Origin: JACKCB01 sp964452775
GTDB lineage: Bacteria; Chloroflexota; Anaerolineae; Promineifilales; Promineifilaceae
Assembly (NCBI GenBank): GCA_964452775.1
Contig: CAYVQP010000008.1
Coordinates: 1-64,000, forward strand
DNA: 64,000 bases
Direction of reading: 5' to 3'
Below are positions 1 to 8,702 of the stretch, one piece after another. Position numbers and translations under genes: made by a program. The notes under the pieces are model-generated. The model was not told the DNA's origin and did no database searches. It worked only from the letters and a program-made list of their open reading frames with translations. The stretch's first letter is position 1. The number at the start of each line of letters is the position of its first letter.

Positions 1-967
1 GCAGGCTGATCATCGTGTCCCGGCCCCAATCGCTGAACCAGGGGTAGCCGGCGATCACCGTGCGCCCGTCGGGGTCACTCGGCGCGGCACGGCGGACAAT
101 GAATTGGTCCGCCGCCAGGATTAATTGCGCCGGGCTATCTGCCGGCGCCAGCGCCAACAGTTGGCGCTCGTAAGCGCGGCGCAGCTCATACGCGGCGTCG
201 CCGTCCAGTTCGGGGGTCGCCTCGGTGCTGGCGACGATGGTCAGGGAGTCGCCCGGATTCAGCGTCGCGCCGAAAACGCCGGCGCGGATGTGGTCCTCTA
301 CCACGTCATTCTGGCCGCGAAACTCCTCTACGCTGAGGAAATAATCCTCATACCAGGTGAGTTCCGGGTAGAAGGTTCCCTGAGCGCTCAGCAGATAAAG
401 CGGCGCAGCCCCCTCGAAGGCGGTTATCCGCGCCCCGCCGGGGAATGGTTGTACCGCCGTCTTCCAGTCACCCATGATGGTTGTGCTGTGGTAGTCGCGG
501 TGATCGACGATGGCTTTCGCGTATATTTCCAGCGGCCCACTTCCCCGGCGATAGGTGTAATGGACGTAGGTGGTGTTCTCGCCCGGGCGCATCCAGACGC
601 GCTTCTCCAGCAAGGCGTCGGCGAAGGCGTAGGTCCATACCGGCGTCGTCCCTTCCAGATGGAAGCGTTCGAGATAGAGCAAGCCTTCGCGCTCCACCGT
701 CCCGTCCGCCCACCGATTGACGAAGAGGTCGTGACGTTGACCGGAGTGCTGCGCTGCCGGCAGCGCTACGTCTTCATCCAGTTTGGCAAGTAAGAGCGTG
801 CGCCCAACCGGCGGCTTCAAGGCGGCTACCAGCAGACCATGATAACGGCGGGTGAGCATGCCGGAAATCGTGCCCATCGCGAAGCCGCCGATGCCGTTGG
901 TGACCAGCCATTCACGCCCTTCTGCGGTAGCCGGATGGCTGCACACCTCCCGCCCAAACGCAATCAC
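1..967 (-). CDS. Glycogen debranching enzyme (amylo-alpha-1,6-glucosidase family), C-terminus beyond window
   Basis: The reverse strand is open from a GTG at 967 to the window edge, giving about 322 N-terminal residues. The N-terminal part reads NGIGGFAMGT followed by SGMLTRRYHGLLVAA and RTLLLAKLDE, the hallmark of the bacterial/archaeal debranching-enzyme N domain. The visible end reads IAGYPWFSDWGRDTMISL, the start of the catalytic (alpha/alpha)6 domain. The GTG is chosen because AAAGGAG lies 6 nt upstream. Known family role: hydrolysis of alpha-1,6 branches in glycogen-like storage glucan, in the cytoplasm. Roughly the last half of the protein is missing only because the window ends. Larger open frames on the opposite strand here have no recognisable protein. 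Confidence 0.9.
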   Translation of the reverse strand, partial: MIAFGREVCSHPATAEGREWLVTNGIGGFAMGTISGMLTRRYHGLLVAALKPPVGRTLLLAKLDEDVALPAAQHSGQRHDLFVNRWADGTVEREGLLYLERFHLEGTTPVWTYAFADALLEKRVWMRPGENTTYVHYTYRRGSGPLEIYAKAIVDHRDYHSTTIMGDWKTAVQPFPGGARITAFEGAAPLYLLSAQGTFYPELTWYEDYFLSVEEFRGQNDVVEDHIRAGVFGATLNPGDSLTIVASTEATPELDGDAAYELRRAYERQLLALAPADSPAQLILAADQFIVRRAAPSDPDGRTVIAGYPWFSDWGRDTMISL

Positions 968-1003
968 GGCCGTCTCCTTTGCGAACGGGTCGCCAATGAT
1001 GGC

Positions 1004-1063
1004 GGTTGCCAACTTCGGTCCCTCATTCCGCCGACTTGCGGCATGCGGGAGAAGTTGGCAACC
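1004..1063. repeat. Inverted repeat of the AGTTGGCAACT family in the debranching-gene leader
   Basis: GGTTGCCAACTTC (1004-1016) and GAAGTTGGCAACC (1051-1063) are perfect 13-nt complements around a 34-nt loop. The element lies upstream of the Shine-Dalgarno of the debranching gene, in its likely 5' leader and downstream of nothing transcribed on the plus strand. The same core recurs at 63211-63245, so this is a dispersed palindromic element. Confidence 0.75.
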
Positions 1064-1084
1064 ATTCACTCGAGTTAGTTGCTA

Positions 1085-2509
1085 CTAACAGCCGTCTATT
1101 ACGGCGCCTGCCGGCCCGAGCAACAATATGTATTCGCCGGCCTGACCGGCAAAGCCGGCCACCTCAACGATTACGGCATACGGCGCGTCGCCCGCGGAGA
1201 GGCCGTCAAAGACAATGACTTCCGGCTCGCCGGGGAAGCCGTTGTCTACGTCAAAATCAAGTAACTTGTCGCCGTCGGGGCCGCTCAGATTCATGACAAC
1301 ATCAAATTCCTCGCTGGGGATGACCACCGCGATAAGCGATTCGCCGGCGGGAACACAGACGCGGGTACCCGACGAGCTGCCTTCGATGACAAAGCCCTCG
1401 AAGCGCGCTTCATCGGCGGTGTCGAGCATGTAGATGTCATAGTCGCCGGCGGAGGAGAAGTAGGGCCGCACGCGCAGGATGTACTCGCCGTCCGCTTCCG
1501 GCGTAAAGACCGCCGCCTCCGATTCATCAGAGAGATTATCATCAACATAAAGTAGCTGGTCGTCCGGAGCACCGGCCGCGTAGACTTCCAGCACGACATC
1601 AAACTCCTCAGCGTCGGGATCAACAACGAAAATGGCCGTCTCGCCGGTCACGCCCTGGAAGGAATAGTCCTGGAACGTGTCATCGGGGATGACCTGGGCC
1701 AGGGCATCGCCGGGAACGATGGGCGCCACTTCGCCGGCCGGCTCCGTATCGCCGGTCGGAAAGTCGTCAATCGGAAGCTCAGCCGTCGGCTGCCCGACTT
1801 CCACGCTGTTCACGATGGCTTCCAGATCCGGCAGGAAATCCTGGTCCGTATCTGATGGGGTGATGGCCATCACCAGCGCCACCCGATCTTCGTTGGTAAT
1901 GATCGCCACGACACCTTCGAGCGGCGTGCCGTCATCCGCTGCGCCGGCGACATGGGCAACCGCAGCCGGCTGGCCCTGAATCTCGGTCGCGTCGGGACCT
2001 TCCACGATCGCCATATCCCCCATGTCCACATCAGCGAGCGAGGCCACCAGGACCTCTTCCGGCGTGCCCTGGGGCATATCCTCAGCGGCGCTGCCAACGA
2101 TCACAACGATAGCGCCCTCGTCCAGGGTCGTTACCTCGTCCAGCAACTCTTCCTCAGTAGCAATGATCAGGAACAGATCGTCCTGCACGATCCAGTCCGA
2201 CGGGTACTCTACAGTAACGCCATTGAATTCGCTCACATAGGTGGTCAGACTGCCGTCTCCTGGCGGAGCGGCTTCAGTCGCCACAGCTTCAGTTGGCGAG
2301 GCCTCAGTCGCTGCGGCTTCAGTCGGCGGCGCTTCGGTCGGTGGGGCTTCGGTCGGCGCGATAGTGGCGGTCGCTTCCGGCGGAGCAGTTGCCGGGAGCG
2401 CGGTGGCCGGGATCGGCGTCGCCGTAGGATCCGGCGAGAACAGCCCACAGGCCAGGGCCGGCAAACACAGGAGGATCATCAACAGTAAGGCAATCTTCCG
2501 TGAGGTCAT
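1085..2509 (-). CDS. Secreted lipoprotein with PTE-rich linker and PPC-like domain
   Basis: This 474-residue protein begins with a type II signal peptide: hydrophobic ALLLMILLCLPALAC ending in a lipobox with the lipidated Cys near residue 21. Residues about 25-95 are a low-complexity linker with many PTEA repeats, as in surface lipoproteins that span a cell wall or slime layer. A globular segment follows (about 95-230), then a beta-rich region from about 265 to the end resembling bacterial pre-peptidase C-terminal (PPC) domains (ATDYFSF-like DTFQDYSFQ, then GEYILRVRPY). No catalytic motif is seen. It sits alone between the debranching gene and rlmB. Binding or structural role at the cell surface is inference. 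Confidence 0.85.
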   Translation of the reverse strand: MTSRKIALLLMILLCLPALACGLFSPDPTATPIPATALPATAPPEATATIAPTEAPPTEAPPTEAAATEASPTEAVATEAAPPGDGSLTTYVSEFNGVTVEYPSDWIVQDDLFLIIATEEELLDEVTTLDEGAIVVIVGSAAEDMPQGTPEEVLVASLADVDMGDMAIVEGPDATEIQGQPAAVAHVAGAADDGTPLEGVVAIITNEDRVALVMAITPSDTDQDFLPDLEAIVNSVEVGQPTAELPIDDFPTGDTEPAGEVAPIVPGDALAQVIPDDTFQDYSFQGVTGETAIFVVDPDAEEFDVVLEVYAAGAPDDQLLYVDDNLSDESEAAVFTPEADGEYILRVRPYFSSAGDYDIYMLDTADEARFEGFVIEGSSSGTRVCVPAGESLIAVVIPSEEFDVVMNLSGPDGDKLLDFDVDNGFPGEPEVIVFDGLSAGDAPYAVIVEVAGFAGQAGEYILLLGPAGAVIDGC

Positions 2510-2614
2510 TTTATCTTTCCTTCTACTCTAGGATTCTATCCAGGGTTCTGCCAACATTTGGTTGACACAATTGCAAGTGTAGCAGAACTGCGCCATTTCC
2601 GGCATCTGTCTCCA

Positions 2615-3364
2615 TTACCCGCCGGCAAAGCCGCGCGCCTGCCAGGCCATATAGAGGGCCAGCGAAGCCGCCACCGCCGCGTTGAGCGATTCTACCCGGC
2701 CACGCATGGGCAATTGCAGCAGGAAGTCGCACGACTCGCGCACCAGCCGGCGCAGCCCTTCGCCCTCGTGCCCGACGACCAGGGCCAATGGGCGGTTGAG
2801 GTCAATGCCCGCCGGCTGGACGGCGTCCGGGGCAATGTCCAGCCCGGCAATCCAGACATCCTGCGCCTTTAGCCGGCGCATGGTCTCCACCAGGTTGGCG
2901 ACCCGGCCAATGAGCAGGTGCTCGCACGCGCCGGCCGAGAAGCTGACAATATGCGGGGTGATCTCCGGCGCGCGGCGCTCCTGCATGATCACGCCGTGCA
3001 CACCGCAGGCTTCCGCCGTACGCAACAACATGCCGATATTTTGCGGTCCGTGCAGCAGGTCCAGCAGCAGGAACAATGGCGGCTCGCCCTGCTTCCGGGC
3101 CAGAGCGAACATCTCGCTTAATTCGGCGTAGGGATAGCCGCCGGCCTCCAACACAGCGCCCTGATGGCTGCTGTCTGCGGCCAATTTGGAGAGTTGCGAT
3201 TTGTCAGCGTATTGTACCGGCACCGCGCGCGCCGCCGCCGCCGATATCAGTGGTTGGGCGGATTTGGCGGGCAGATCTCGCTGCAGATGCAGGATGTGTA
3301 GGGTACGCCGGCTGCCATGCAGCGCCTCCCACACGGCGTTGCGGCGAAAGAGAAATTCTCGCAA
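2615..3364 (-). CDS. rlmB: TrmH/SpoU-family RNA 2'-O-methyltransferase (RlmB-like)
   Basis: This 249-residue protein has an N-terminal substrate-binding domain (about 1-85) and a SPOUT methyltransferase domain. SPOUT motifs are visible: LLLDLLHGPQNIGMLLRTAEACG (motif 1, about 98-120, the conserved Asn and Arg present), ALVVGHEGEGL (motif 2, about 193-203) and LPMRGRVESLNAAVAASL (motif 3, about 217-234). The family methylates the ribose of a guanosine in 23S rRNA or tRNA using S-adenosylmethionine, with a trefoil knot in the fold. The start is TTG with GGAAAG upstream. It lies 51 nt downstream of cysS on the same strand, a common bacterial pairing. Assignment to RlmB rather than another TrmH paralogue is likely but not certain. 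Confidence 0.9.
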   Translation of the reverse strand: MREFLFRRNAVWEALHGSRRTLHILHLQRDLPAKSAQPLISAAAARAVPVQYADKSQLSKLAADSSHQGAVLEAGGYPYAELSEMFALARKQGEPPLFLLLDLLHGPQNIGMLLRTAEACGVHGVIMQERRAPEITPHIVSFSAGACEHLLIGRVANLVETMRRLKAQDVWIAGLDIAPDAVQPAGIDLNRPLALVVGHEGEGLRRLVRESCDFLLQLPMRGRVESLNAAVAASLALYMAWQARGFAGG

Positions 3365-3415
3365 TCGTTACTTTCCACGCTGGAGAACAGAGGCTCGCAG
3401 CCGGTCGGGTTGAAA

Positions 3416-4867
3416 TCAGTTGCCCTTCCAGGTCGTGCCGTCCGGCCGATCCTCAAGGGTAATGCCCAGTTCAGCCAACGCCATCCGAATCCTGTCCGCG
3501 GTGACCCAGTCTCGCGAACTGCGTGCAGCGGCCCGCAGGTCAATTAGCAGGCGCATCAGCCCGTCTTCGCGCTCGCCGCTGCCGGCGTTGCCGCGGCCGG
3601 CTTCGCTCGTGGGGATGATGCCCAACACGTCGCCGCCCAGCCGCTGGTAGACGCTATCAATAGCCGCCAGCGCGCCGGCGTTGAGCGGAGTTGTATCGTT
3701 GAGCAGGCTGTTCACCTGCCGGGTCAGATCTTGCAAAACTGCCAGGCCGGCCGGGGTGCTGAAATCGTCGCACATGCGGGCGATAAACTGCGCCTCATAC
3801 TCGGCCAGCATGGCGGACAGCTCCGGGCCGGCCTCACCAGCGGCTGCGGTGCGCTGCTGTTCGCGGGTAAGCCGGACCGCGCCCCAGATTCGCTCCCAAC
3901 CCTTGCGCGCCGCTTCAACTGCCTCATCCGAGAAGTCAACCGGGTTGCTGTAGTGGCTGGAGAGGATGAAGGTGCGCAGCGCTTCGGGCCGCCAGCGTTT
4001 CAAAGCGTCGCTGATGGTCAGCGTATTGCCCAGGCTTTTGCTCATCTTCACGCCGTCCAGGGTGAGGGAGCCGGTCAGCATCCAATAACGCGCAAAGGGG
4101 ACGCCGTGCGCTGCCTCGCTCTGGGCGATTTCGCACTCGTTGTGCGGGAAGATGTTGTCAATGCCGCCGCCATGAATATCAAAGGTCTCGCCCAGATACT
4201 TGCGGGCCATGGCCGAGCATTCAATGTGCCAGCCGGGGAATCCCTCTCCCCAGGGCGAGTTCCAGCGCAGGAGGTGCTCCGGCTCGGCAAACTTCCACAG
4301 CGCAAAGTCAGCCGGGTGGCGCTTCTCGTCCAACACCGCCACCCGCGCTCCTTCTTCTTGATCCTGCAGCCGGCGACCGCTCAGCTTACCGTATTCGCTA
4401 ATCGTGGTGACATCAAAGTAGACGGAGCCGTTGACCTCATAGGCGTGTCCCAGCTCAATCAGGCGCTCGATTATGGTAATCTGTTCGGGGATATGCCCGC
4501 TGGCTCGCGGGCTGATATCCGGCCTGCACACGTTCAGGGCATCCATGTTTTCGAAATAGAGCCGGGTATAGGTCTCGACGATCTGCATGGGCGCAACGGA
4601 GGCCTGACGCGCCTTACGCAGGATACGATCCTCGCCGGAGTCCAGCAGATGGCCGACATCGGTGATGTTCTGCACATAGAGCACGTCATAGCCCAGAAAG
4701 CGCAGAAAACGGACCACGACATCAAAGCTGACATAGGTCTTGGCGTGGCCGATGTGCGGATAGTCGTACACGGTCGGGCCGCAGACATACATATTGACCC
4801 GGCCCTCATGCAACGGCTCAAATGTCTGCTTCTCACGCCCCAGGACATTGTATATCTTAAGCGACAT
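3416..4867 (-). CDS. cysS: Cysteinyl-tRNA synthetase
   Basis: This 483-residue class I synthetase charges tRNA-Cys with cysteine. The N-terminus contains MYVCGPTVYDYPHIGHAKTY, which carries the first zinc-ligand Cys and the HIGH signature (HIGH at about residues 38-41). The KMSKS loop reads KMSKSLGN near residue 278. The zinc site is supported by HIECSAMARKYLG and HGGGIDNIFPHNECEIAQSE. Length matches the family. The ATG at 4867 is preceded by GAGGAA at suitable spacing. It lies 24 nt downstream of gltX and upstream of rlmB, the gltX-cysS-rlmB order common in Gram-positive-type genomes, so the three are probably cotranscribed. Confidence 0.97.
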   Translation of the reverse strand: MSLKIYNVLGREKQTFEPLHEGRVNMYVCGPTVYDYPHIGHAKTYVSFDVVVRFLRFLGYDVLYVQNITDVGHLLDSGEDRILRKARQASVAPMQIVETYTRLYFENMDALNVCRPDISPRASGHIPEQITIIERLIELGHAYEVNGSVYFDVTTISEYGKLSGRRLQDQEEGARVAVLDEKRHPADFALWKFAEPEHLLRWNSPWGEGFPGWHIECSAMARKYLGETFDIHGGGIDNIFPHNECEIAQSEAAHGVPFARYWMLTGSLTLDGVKMSKSLGNTLTISDALKRWRPEALRTFILSSHYSNPVDFSDEAVEAARKGWERIWGAVRLTREQQRTAAAGEAGPELSAMLAEYEAQFIARMCDDFSTPAGLAVLQDLTRQVNSLLNDTTPLNAGALAAIDSVYQRLGGDVLGIIPTSEAGRGNAGSGEREDGLMRLLIDLRAAARSSRDWVTADRIRMALAELGITLEDRPDGTTWKGN

Positions 4868-4891
4868 GGATATTCCTCAATTGCGACGCTG

Positions 4892-6259
4892 TCATGACAG
4901 CGCCAGGATGGCGACGCCGATGCGTTCGAGGCACCGTTCCTTGCCCAGCAGCGCCATAATTTCAGCCACCGGGGGACCATGAGCCGCCCCGATCAGCGCC
5001 GCGCGAATCGGCGTATAGACCTGTCGCGGCCCCCAGCCGGCGCGCTGCTTCCAACGCGCACGCATCCCGCGCAAGATACTGTCCGCCGTCAAGGTGTCCA
5101 ATAACACAACCTGGGCCAGCTCAGCGACCAGCTCCGTCAGGACGGGTCGCGCTTCGGGGGCCGCCAGCGCCTCCCGGGCCTCGTCATCCGGCTCGACGCT
5201 TTCAACAATGGCCCACTCGGCCAGATCAACGGCATCGCCCAGCCGGACCAGATCGTCACGAATAGTCCTGGTTAGCGCCAGTTGCCAGGCCTCATTGCCC
5301 CACAGCGGCCCATAGCTGTCTTCCAGGATCGGCTTCAGCAAGCCGGCCAATTCGCTGTCGGTCAACCGCTGCAGGTAGCGCCGGTTCACCCAGTTCAACT
5401 TGTCCCAATCAAAGATGGCCGGGCTGGCTGATAGGCGTTCCAGGCGGAACTGCCGGCGTAGCTCATGCTTATCAATCAGCTCTTCTTCGCCGTCCGGCGA
5501 CCAGCCTAAGAGCAGCAGGTAGTTAAACAGCGCCTGCGGCAGATAGCCGGCTGCCTGAAAGTCCGAAATCAGATAGCCCCCTTCCGGATCGCGTTTCTTC
5601 AGCTTCTCGCCGCGCCTGTTCAGGATCAGCGGCAAATGAACCCACACCGGCTCCTGCCAGCCCAACGCCCGGTAAAGCTGCGCATGATAGGGGACGGATG
5701 GAAGCCACTCCTCGCCGCGCACAACATGGCTGATGCCCATATCATGGTCATCCACCATCGCCGCCAGGTGATAAAGCGGGCTGCCGTCACTGCGCACAAT
5801 AATCGGGTCTTCCACTCGCCGGCTGTTGTCAAAGCTGATCTCTCCCCGAATGGCGTCGCGGACGGTGATCCGGCCCGTGCGCGGGAGGCGCAAGCGCAAA
5901 GGGTTGCCGGTCGCCACAGCGGGCTTGAGCGGGTCGTCGCCATAGTAGGCGGCATCCAGTTCTACCAGCTGCTCAGCTACCTGGGAGTGCCGGTCAATGC
6001 GCCGCGACTGGATGTACGGGGCGAACGGCCCGCCGATATCCGGCCCTTCATCCCAATCCAGGCCAAGCCATTCCAGCGCTTCCAGCATCAAGGCAGTGGC
6101 TTCCGGCGTGTTGCGAGCCGGGTCCGTGTCCTCGACCCGAATGAGGAAATCGCCGCCCAACGCGCGGGCCAACGCCCAGCAAAAGACGGCCGTATGCAGG
6201 TTGCCGACGTGGGGGCTGCCCGTTGGACTGGGCGCAAAGCGAAAGCGGGCCGGGATCAT
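4892..6259 (-). CDS. gltX: Glutamyl-tRNA synthetase
   Basis: This 455-residue class I synthetase activates glutamate for tRNA-Glu (and for tRNA-Gln in organisms using the amidotransferase route). The N-terminus RFAPSPTGSPHVGNLHTA carries the HIGH-like motif as HVGN. The KMSKS equivalent is EKLKKRDP. The catalytic domain is followed by an all-helical anticodon-binding domain from about residue 310. The family normally has KLSKR; here the Ser is replaced by Lys (KLKKR), a conservative oddity. No Shine-Dalgarno precedes the ATG; instead a promoter ends 9 nt upstream (see 6269-6297), suggesting a leaderless mRNA. cysS follows after 24 nt. Confidence 0.96.
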   Translation of the reverse strand: MIPARFRFAPSPTGSPHVGNLHTAVFCWALARALGGDFLIRVEDTDPARNTPEATALMLEALEWLGLDWDEGPDIGGPFAPYIQSRRIDRHSQVAEQLVELDAAYYGDDPLKPAVATGNPLRLRLPRTGRITVRDAIRGEISFDNSRRVEDPIIVRSDGSPLYHLAAMVDDHDMGISHVVRGEEWLPSVPYHAQLYRALGWQEPVWVHLPLILNRRGEKLKKRDPEGGYLISDFQAAGYLPQALFNYLLLLGWSPDGEEELIDKHELRRQFRLERLSASPAIFDWDKLNWVNRRYLQRLTDSELAGLLKPILEDSYGPLWGNEAWQLALTRTIRDDLVRLGDAVDLAEWAIVESVEPDDEAREALAAPEARPVLTELVAELAQVVLLDTLTADSILRGMRARWKQRAGWGPRQVYTPIRAALIGAAHGPPVAEIMALLGKERCLERIGVAILALS

Positions 6260-6268
6260 AGATTGGAG

Positions 6269-6297
6269 ATTCTAGGCGCAAAGCTACGGCTTTGCAA
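6269..6297 (-). promoter_or_regulatory. Sigma70-type promoter placing the gltX ATG at the 5' end of the mRNA
   Basis: On the minus strand TTGCAA (6292-6297) and TAGAAT (6269-6274) are separated by 17 nt. The gltX ATG begins 9 nt after the -10 box, so transcription would start at or within a nucleotide or two of the start codon. The -35 box overlaps the end of the preceding PIN-TRAM gene. There is no Shine-Dalgarno in the intervening bases. Confidence 0.55.
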
Positions 6298-7333
6298 AGA
6301 CCATCCGGCCGGCCGTGGTCTGTAGCACTTTGGTCACCGTGACGTTTAGCGTCTCGTTGATCCGGTTCTGGGCGTCTTCAACCACCACCATTGTGCCGTC
6401 GTCCAGGTAGCCCACCCCCTGTCCATACTCCTTCCCTTCCTGGATGATCTTTACCTGGAACTCTTCGCCCGGCAGGAAGGCGGCCTTCACCGCGTTCGCC
6501 AGATCGTTGATGTTCAGCACCAGGATACCCTGCAGATCCGCCACCCGGTTAAGGTTGTAATCGTTGGTCATGATCGGGCAATGCAGCTCCCGCGCCAGAG
6601 CGATCAACTTGGCGTCCACCTCGCGAACGCTGTTGGCATCCATATCCGTTAGCTTCACGGGGACCGACGCTTCTTGCTGCAACATGCGCAACACTTCCAG
6701 CCCGCGACGCCCTCTGTTTCGACGTAAGGTGTCGGCGCTGTCGGCAATGTGCTGCAGCTCCATGAGCACGAAGTTGGGAACCAATAAAGTGGAGCGAACA
6801 AAGCCCGTCTTGCTGACATCCGCAATGCGACCATCAATGATTACGCTTGTGTCCAGCAATATGTATTCCTCTTCGGTCGCCGCAGGGCCCACCTGCCCGC
6901 CGGCGGCGGGGCGGAGATTGCCGAAGAATTGGCGCAAATCCTGCCGGCGCCAGACAACGATCACCACGCTGAAATAGCAAACTACGACCGCCGCCACGAT
7001 GGGCAGAATGCCGCCAAAAGGGTCCGGCAACGCCGCCAAAGGGATGGACAGCAGGGCCGAGGCTATCAATCCAAGGAAGAGACCGACGATAGACGCGCCC
7101 AGCCGTTCGGACGGCATCTTGATCAGCCGGTTGCGCAGGTGGCCGGCCGGCCGGGTGCTTAGACTTGGGGCGAGGAACAACCCGAGCAGCGCGCCGAGTA
7201 TGCCGCCGGCGACCACAAAGGGCAGCGTCGAAAAATCCAGGGCGACAGCCAGCGCCCGGCCGGCTGCTCCAAATAGAACCGCTCCAATGACGGCCCCCAA
7301 CAAGCGAGCAATAGATTCGGAACTCAGCTTCAT
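6284..7333 (-). CDS. Membrane-anchored PIN and TRAM domain protein (YacL-type)
   Basis: This 349-residue protein starts with about four hydrophobic segments (residues about 8-125), then a PIN nuclease-like domain (about 155-275) and a C-terminal TRAM RNA-binding domain (about 280-345). The PIN domain shows the conserved acidic residues in ILLDTSVIIDGRIADV and in ALARELHCPIMTNDYNLNRVA. The TRAM part reads GKEYGQGVGYLDDGTMVVVEDA. The family is widespread in Gram-positive bacteria, Chloroflexota and cyanobacteria and is often next to gltX or ispD genes, as here. Its RNA substrate is not established; membrane-associated RNA processing is inference. Confidence 0.92.
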   Translation of the reverse strand: MKLSSESIARLLGAVIGAVLFGAAGRALAVALDFSTLPFVVAGGILGALLGLFLAPSLSTRPAGHLRNRLIKMPSERLGASIVGLFLGLIASALLSIPLAALPDPFGGILPIVAAVVVCYFSVVIVVWRRQDLRQFFGNLRPAAGGQVGPAATEEEYILLDTSVIIDGRIADVSKTGFVRSTLLVPNFVLMELQHIADSADTLRRNRGRRGLEVLRMLQQEASVPVKLTDMDANSVREVDAKLIALARELHCPIMTNDYNLNRVADLQGILVLNINDLANAVKAAFLPGEEFQVKIIQEGKEYGQGVGYLDDGTMVVVEDAQNRINETLNVTVTKVLQTTAGRMVFAKP

Positions 7334-7724
7334 CTGCTTCCAGCGCTAAATAACAAGCGGGCTACGAAGGGTCGCTTGCCTCTCGCGGGGCAACTCATCA
7401 CCAGAGCGATAAGTCGCACCGCCGGAATTGATGTGCTGATCCCTAATCCAGGAAAACGGGCGGTAGAAGGAATACTATGATGTTTAATAAGAGCAGAAAT
7501 CTAGAAAGTAATCACCCGCTCGCTTCCTGTCAGGGCATCACACCCGACGCACTGGCTGAACGCCCGCTGCGTACCCTTCACAAGCTGTTTTCTACCCTGA
7601 TGGTAGCATATCGCGGGCTTCATCGCAACCGCACCACGCCCTGCGTTAGCTCGGCCCGCCACCAACAGGTTGATACTGGAAGCAACCACATCACCGGCCA
7701 TGCTGCCGCCAGGCTCTCAGGCAA
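7334..7724. other. Gene-free stretch
   Basis: Between the start of the PIN-TRAM gene and the terminator at 7725 I see no convincing gene. Open frames on either strand (about 66 residues minus, a longer one plus) have no family resemblance and no good Shine-Dalgarno. The segment must contain the promoter for the PIN-TRAM gene near its right edge, but no clear -35/-10 pair was identified. Confidence 0.5.
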
Positions 7725-7762
7725 CAAAAACAGCGCCGGGCTGGTAACCAGCCGGCGCTGTT
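7725..7762 (-). terminator. Intrinsic terminator of the 7809-8540 gene
   Basis: A stem of about 16 bp with one bulge (AACAGCGCC on one side, GGCGCTGTT on the other, central GGCTGGT/ACCAGCC) is followed on the minus strand by TTTTTGTT. It lies about 50 nt beyond the stop codon of the membrane-protein gene. Confidence 0.8.
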
Positions 7763-7808
7763 TACTGCCCCGGATATTCTCGGCAGTCGCCGCCGCTTCA
7801 GGCGTTTG

Positions 7809-8540
7809 TTATCGTTCCTGCGGCGGCGAAAACGACATTGAGGCCGGCTGCCGGTTGCTGCTCACCGGCGGTCGTTGCGGCAGACTCTGCGAATTGCTTC
7901 TCGTCGGGGCAGCCGTCGCATATTGCCCGGCGGGGAGAACGTTCGGTTGGGACGTTGTCGGTCGCGGGCGCTGCGAGCGCGCCTGGCTGGCGGCCGGCTG
8001 CTGCTGTTTCGACGCCCGATTCTCTCTGAACATCTTGTCGCCGGCGGCGGCAAATGCCCCAATGAAGAGGATTCGCGTCAGCCAGACCAGCACCGCCACG
8101 AAGATCGGCACGTATTCCAGGAGCTGCTGCCGGTTCAATATTTCGTTGCCGAAGCTGTGATTGAGCAGCACCAGCGAAACCGCCCACCAGGTCATGATCG
8201 CGTTCATGGTCGCGCCGAGGAACCAGGCCCCGGCCAGATACCAGACCTCTTTCGGCTCATCCTTCCCCTGCTCCGCGGTAAAAATCCGCGCCAGGCCGGC
8301 GAAGTCAATGGCGCAGAAGGCAATGGCCAGGATAACCGCCCAGGAAATACCGAGGAAGCTGACGCCGCCCAGCAAGTTCTCCAGCGCGTAACGGGTAGTA
8401 TCGAAGTTAAACATCTCGAAGGCAATCAGCGCCAACACCAAAATCCCGCCGACAATGACCTGCCGGGGGATGGAGATGTTGGACAATGAACCGCCAAGGA
8501 GGTCACGATACGACTTGGGTAAGGATGAATTGTTCTGCAT
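7809..8540 (-). CDS. Four-helix membrane protein with disordered C-terminal tail
   Basis: I do not recognise a functional family. The 243-residue protein has four hydrophobic segments (about 26-45, 60-85, 105-130, 148-172), an amphipathic start with DLLGGSLSNISIPRQV, and from about 175 a Gln/Pro/Ser/Arg-rich tail with no predicted structure. AGGAGA precedes the ATG at 8540. It has its own promoter with an operator-like palindrome (8644-8691), a hairpin in its leader (8596-8629) and a dedicated terminator, so it is a monocistronic regulated unit. Helix positions are judged by eye. Confidence 0.75.
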   Translation of the reverse strand: MQNNSSLPKSYRDLLGGSLSNISIPRQVIVGGILVLALIAFEMFNFDTTRYALENLLGGVSFLGISWAVILAIAFCAIDFAGLARIFTAEQGKDEPKEVWYLAGAWFLGATMNAIMTWWAVSLVLLNHSFGNEILNRQQLLEYVPIFVAVLVWLTRILFIGAFAAAGDKMFRENRASKQQQPAASQARSQRPRPTTSQPNVLPAGQYATAAPTRSNSQSLPQRPPVSSNRQPASMSFSPPQER

Positions 8541-8595
8541 ATCCGGATTCTCCTAACTTCTCCAGCCCCTCTGCCGGCAACATTAAGAAAGGGAG

Positions 8596-8629
8596 CGACG
8601 CTGGTGGGGGTGCAGGCCCACCAGCGTCG
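8596..8629 (-). promoter_or_regulatory. 13-bp perfect hairpin in the 5' leader of the membrane-protein gene
   Basis: CGACGCTGGTGGG (8596-8608) pairs perfectly with CCCACCAGCGTCG (8617-8629) around an 8-nt loop. It lies between the predicted start site (about 8657) and the ATG at 8540. No U-tract follows it on the minus strand, so it looks like a leader structure (mRNA stability or regulation) and not a terminator. Confidence 0.6.
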
Positions 8630-8643
8630 GCGGGAAGAGGGGA

Positions 8644-8691
8644 GAACAGATGTTCTATTCGTAATAATAGCACGGATGTTCTAAATGTCAA
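8644..8691 (-). promoter_or_regulatory. Promoter with GAAC-N4-GTTC operator (SOS-box-like)
   Basis: On the minus strand TTGACA (8686-8691) and TATTAT (8664-8669) are 16 nt apart, an excellent sigma70-type promoter for the 7809-8540 gene. Just downstream of the -10, AGAACAGATGTTCT (8643-8656) is a perfect palindrome containing GAAC-N4-GTTC, the Gram-positive-type LexA box. The half site GATGTTCTA recurs inside the spacer at 8675-8683. The position over the start site predicts repression. LexA as the ligand is inference from the motif alone. Confidence 0.6.
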
Positions 8692-8702
8692 TAGCGATTT
8701 TC

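Noticed and set aside
125..793. 222-residue plus-strand open frame
   Set aside because: It is the reverse of the debranching-enzyme coding frame, which has clear family motifs; the plus frame has none.
3731..4897. 388-residue plus-strand frame opposite cysS
   Set aside because: A shadow of the cysS reading frame, which carries all synthetase motifs.
7334..7724. Structured RNA or tRNA
   Set aside because: No TPsiC-like GGTTCRA stretch or conserved riboswitch core seen in this gene-free stretch.
7477..8160. 227-residue plus-strand frame over the membrane-protein gene and its terminator
   Set aside because: It runs through the terminator hairpin and opposite a gene with a good Shine-Dalgarno, membrane helices and a promoter; no protein family is recognisable.
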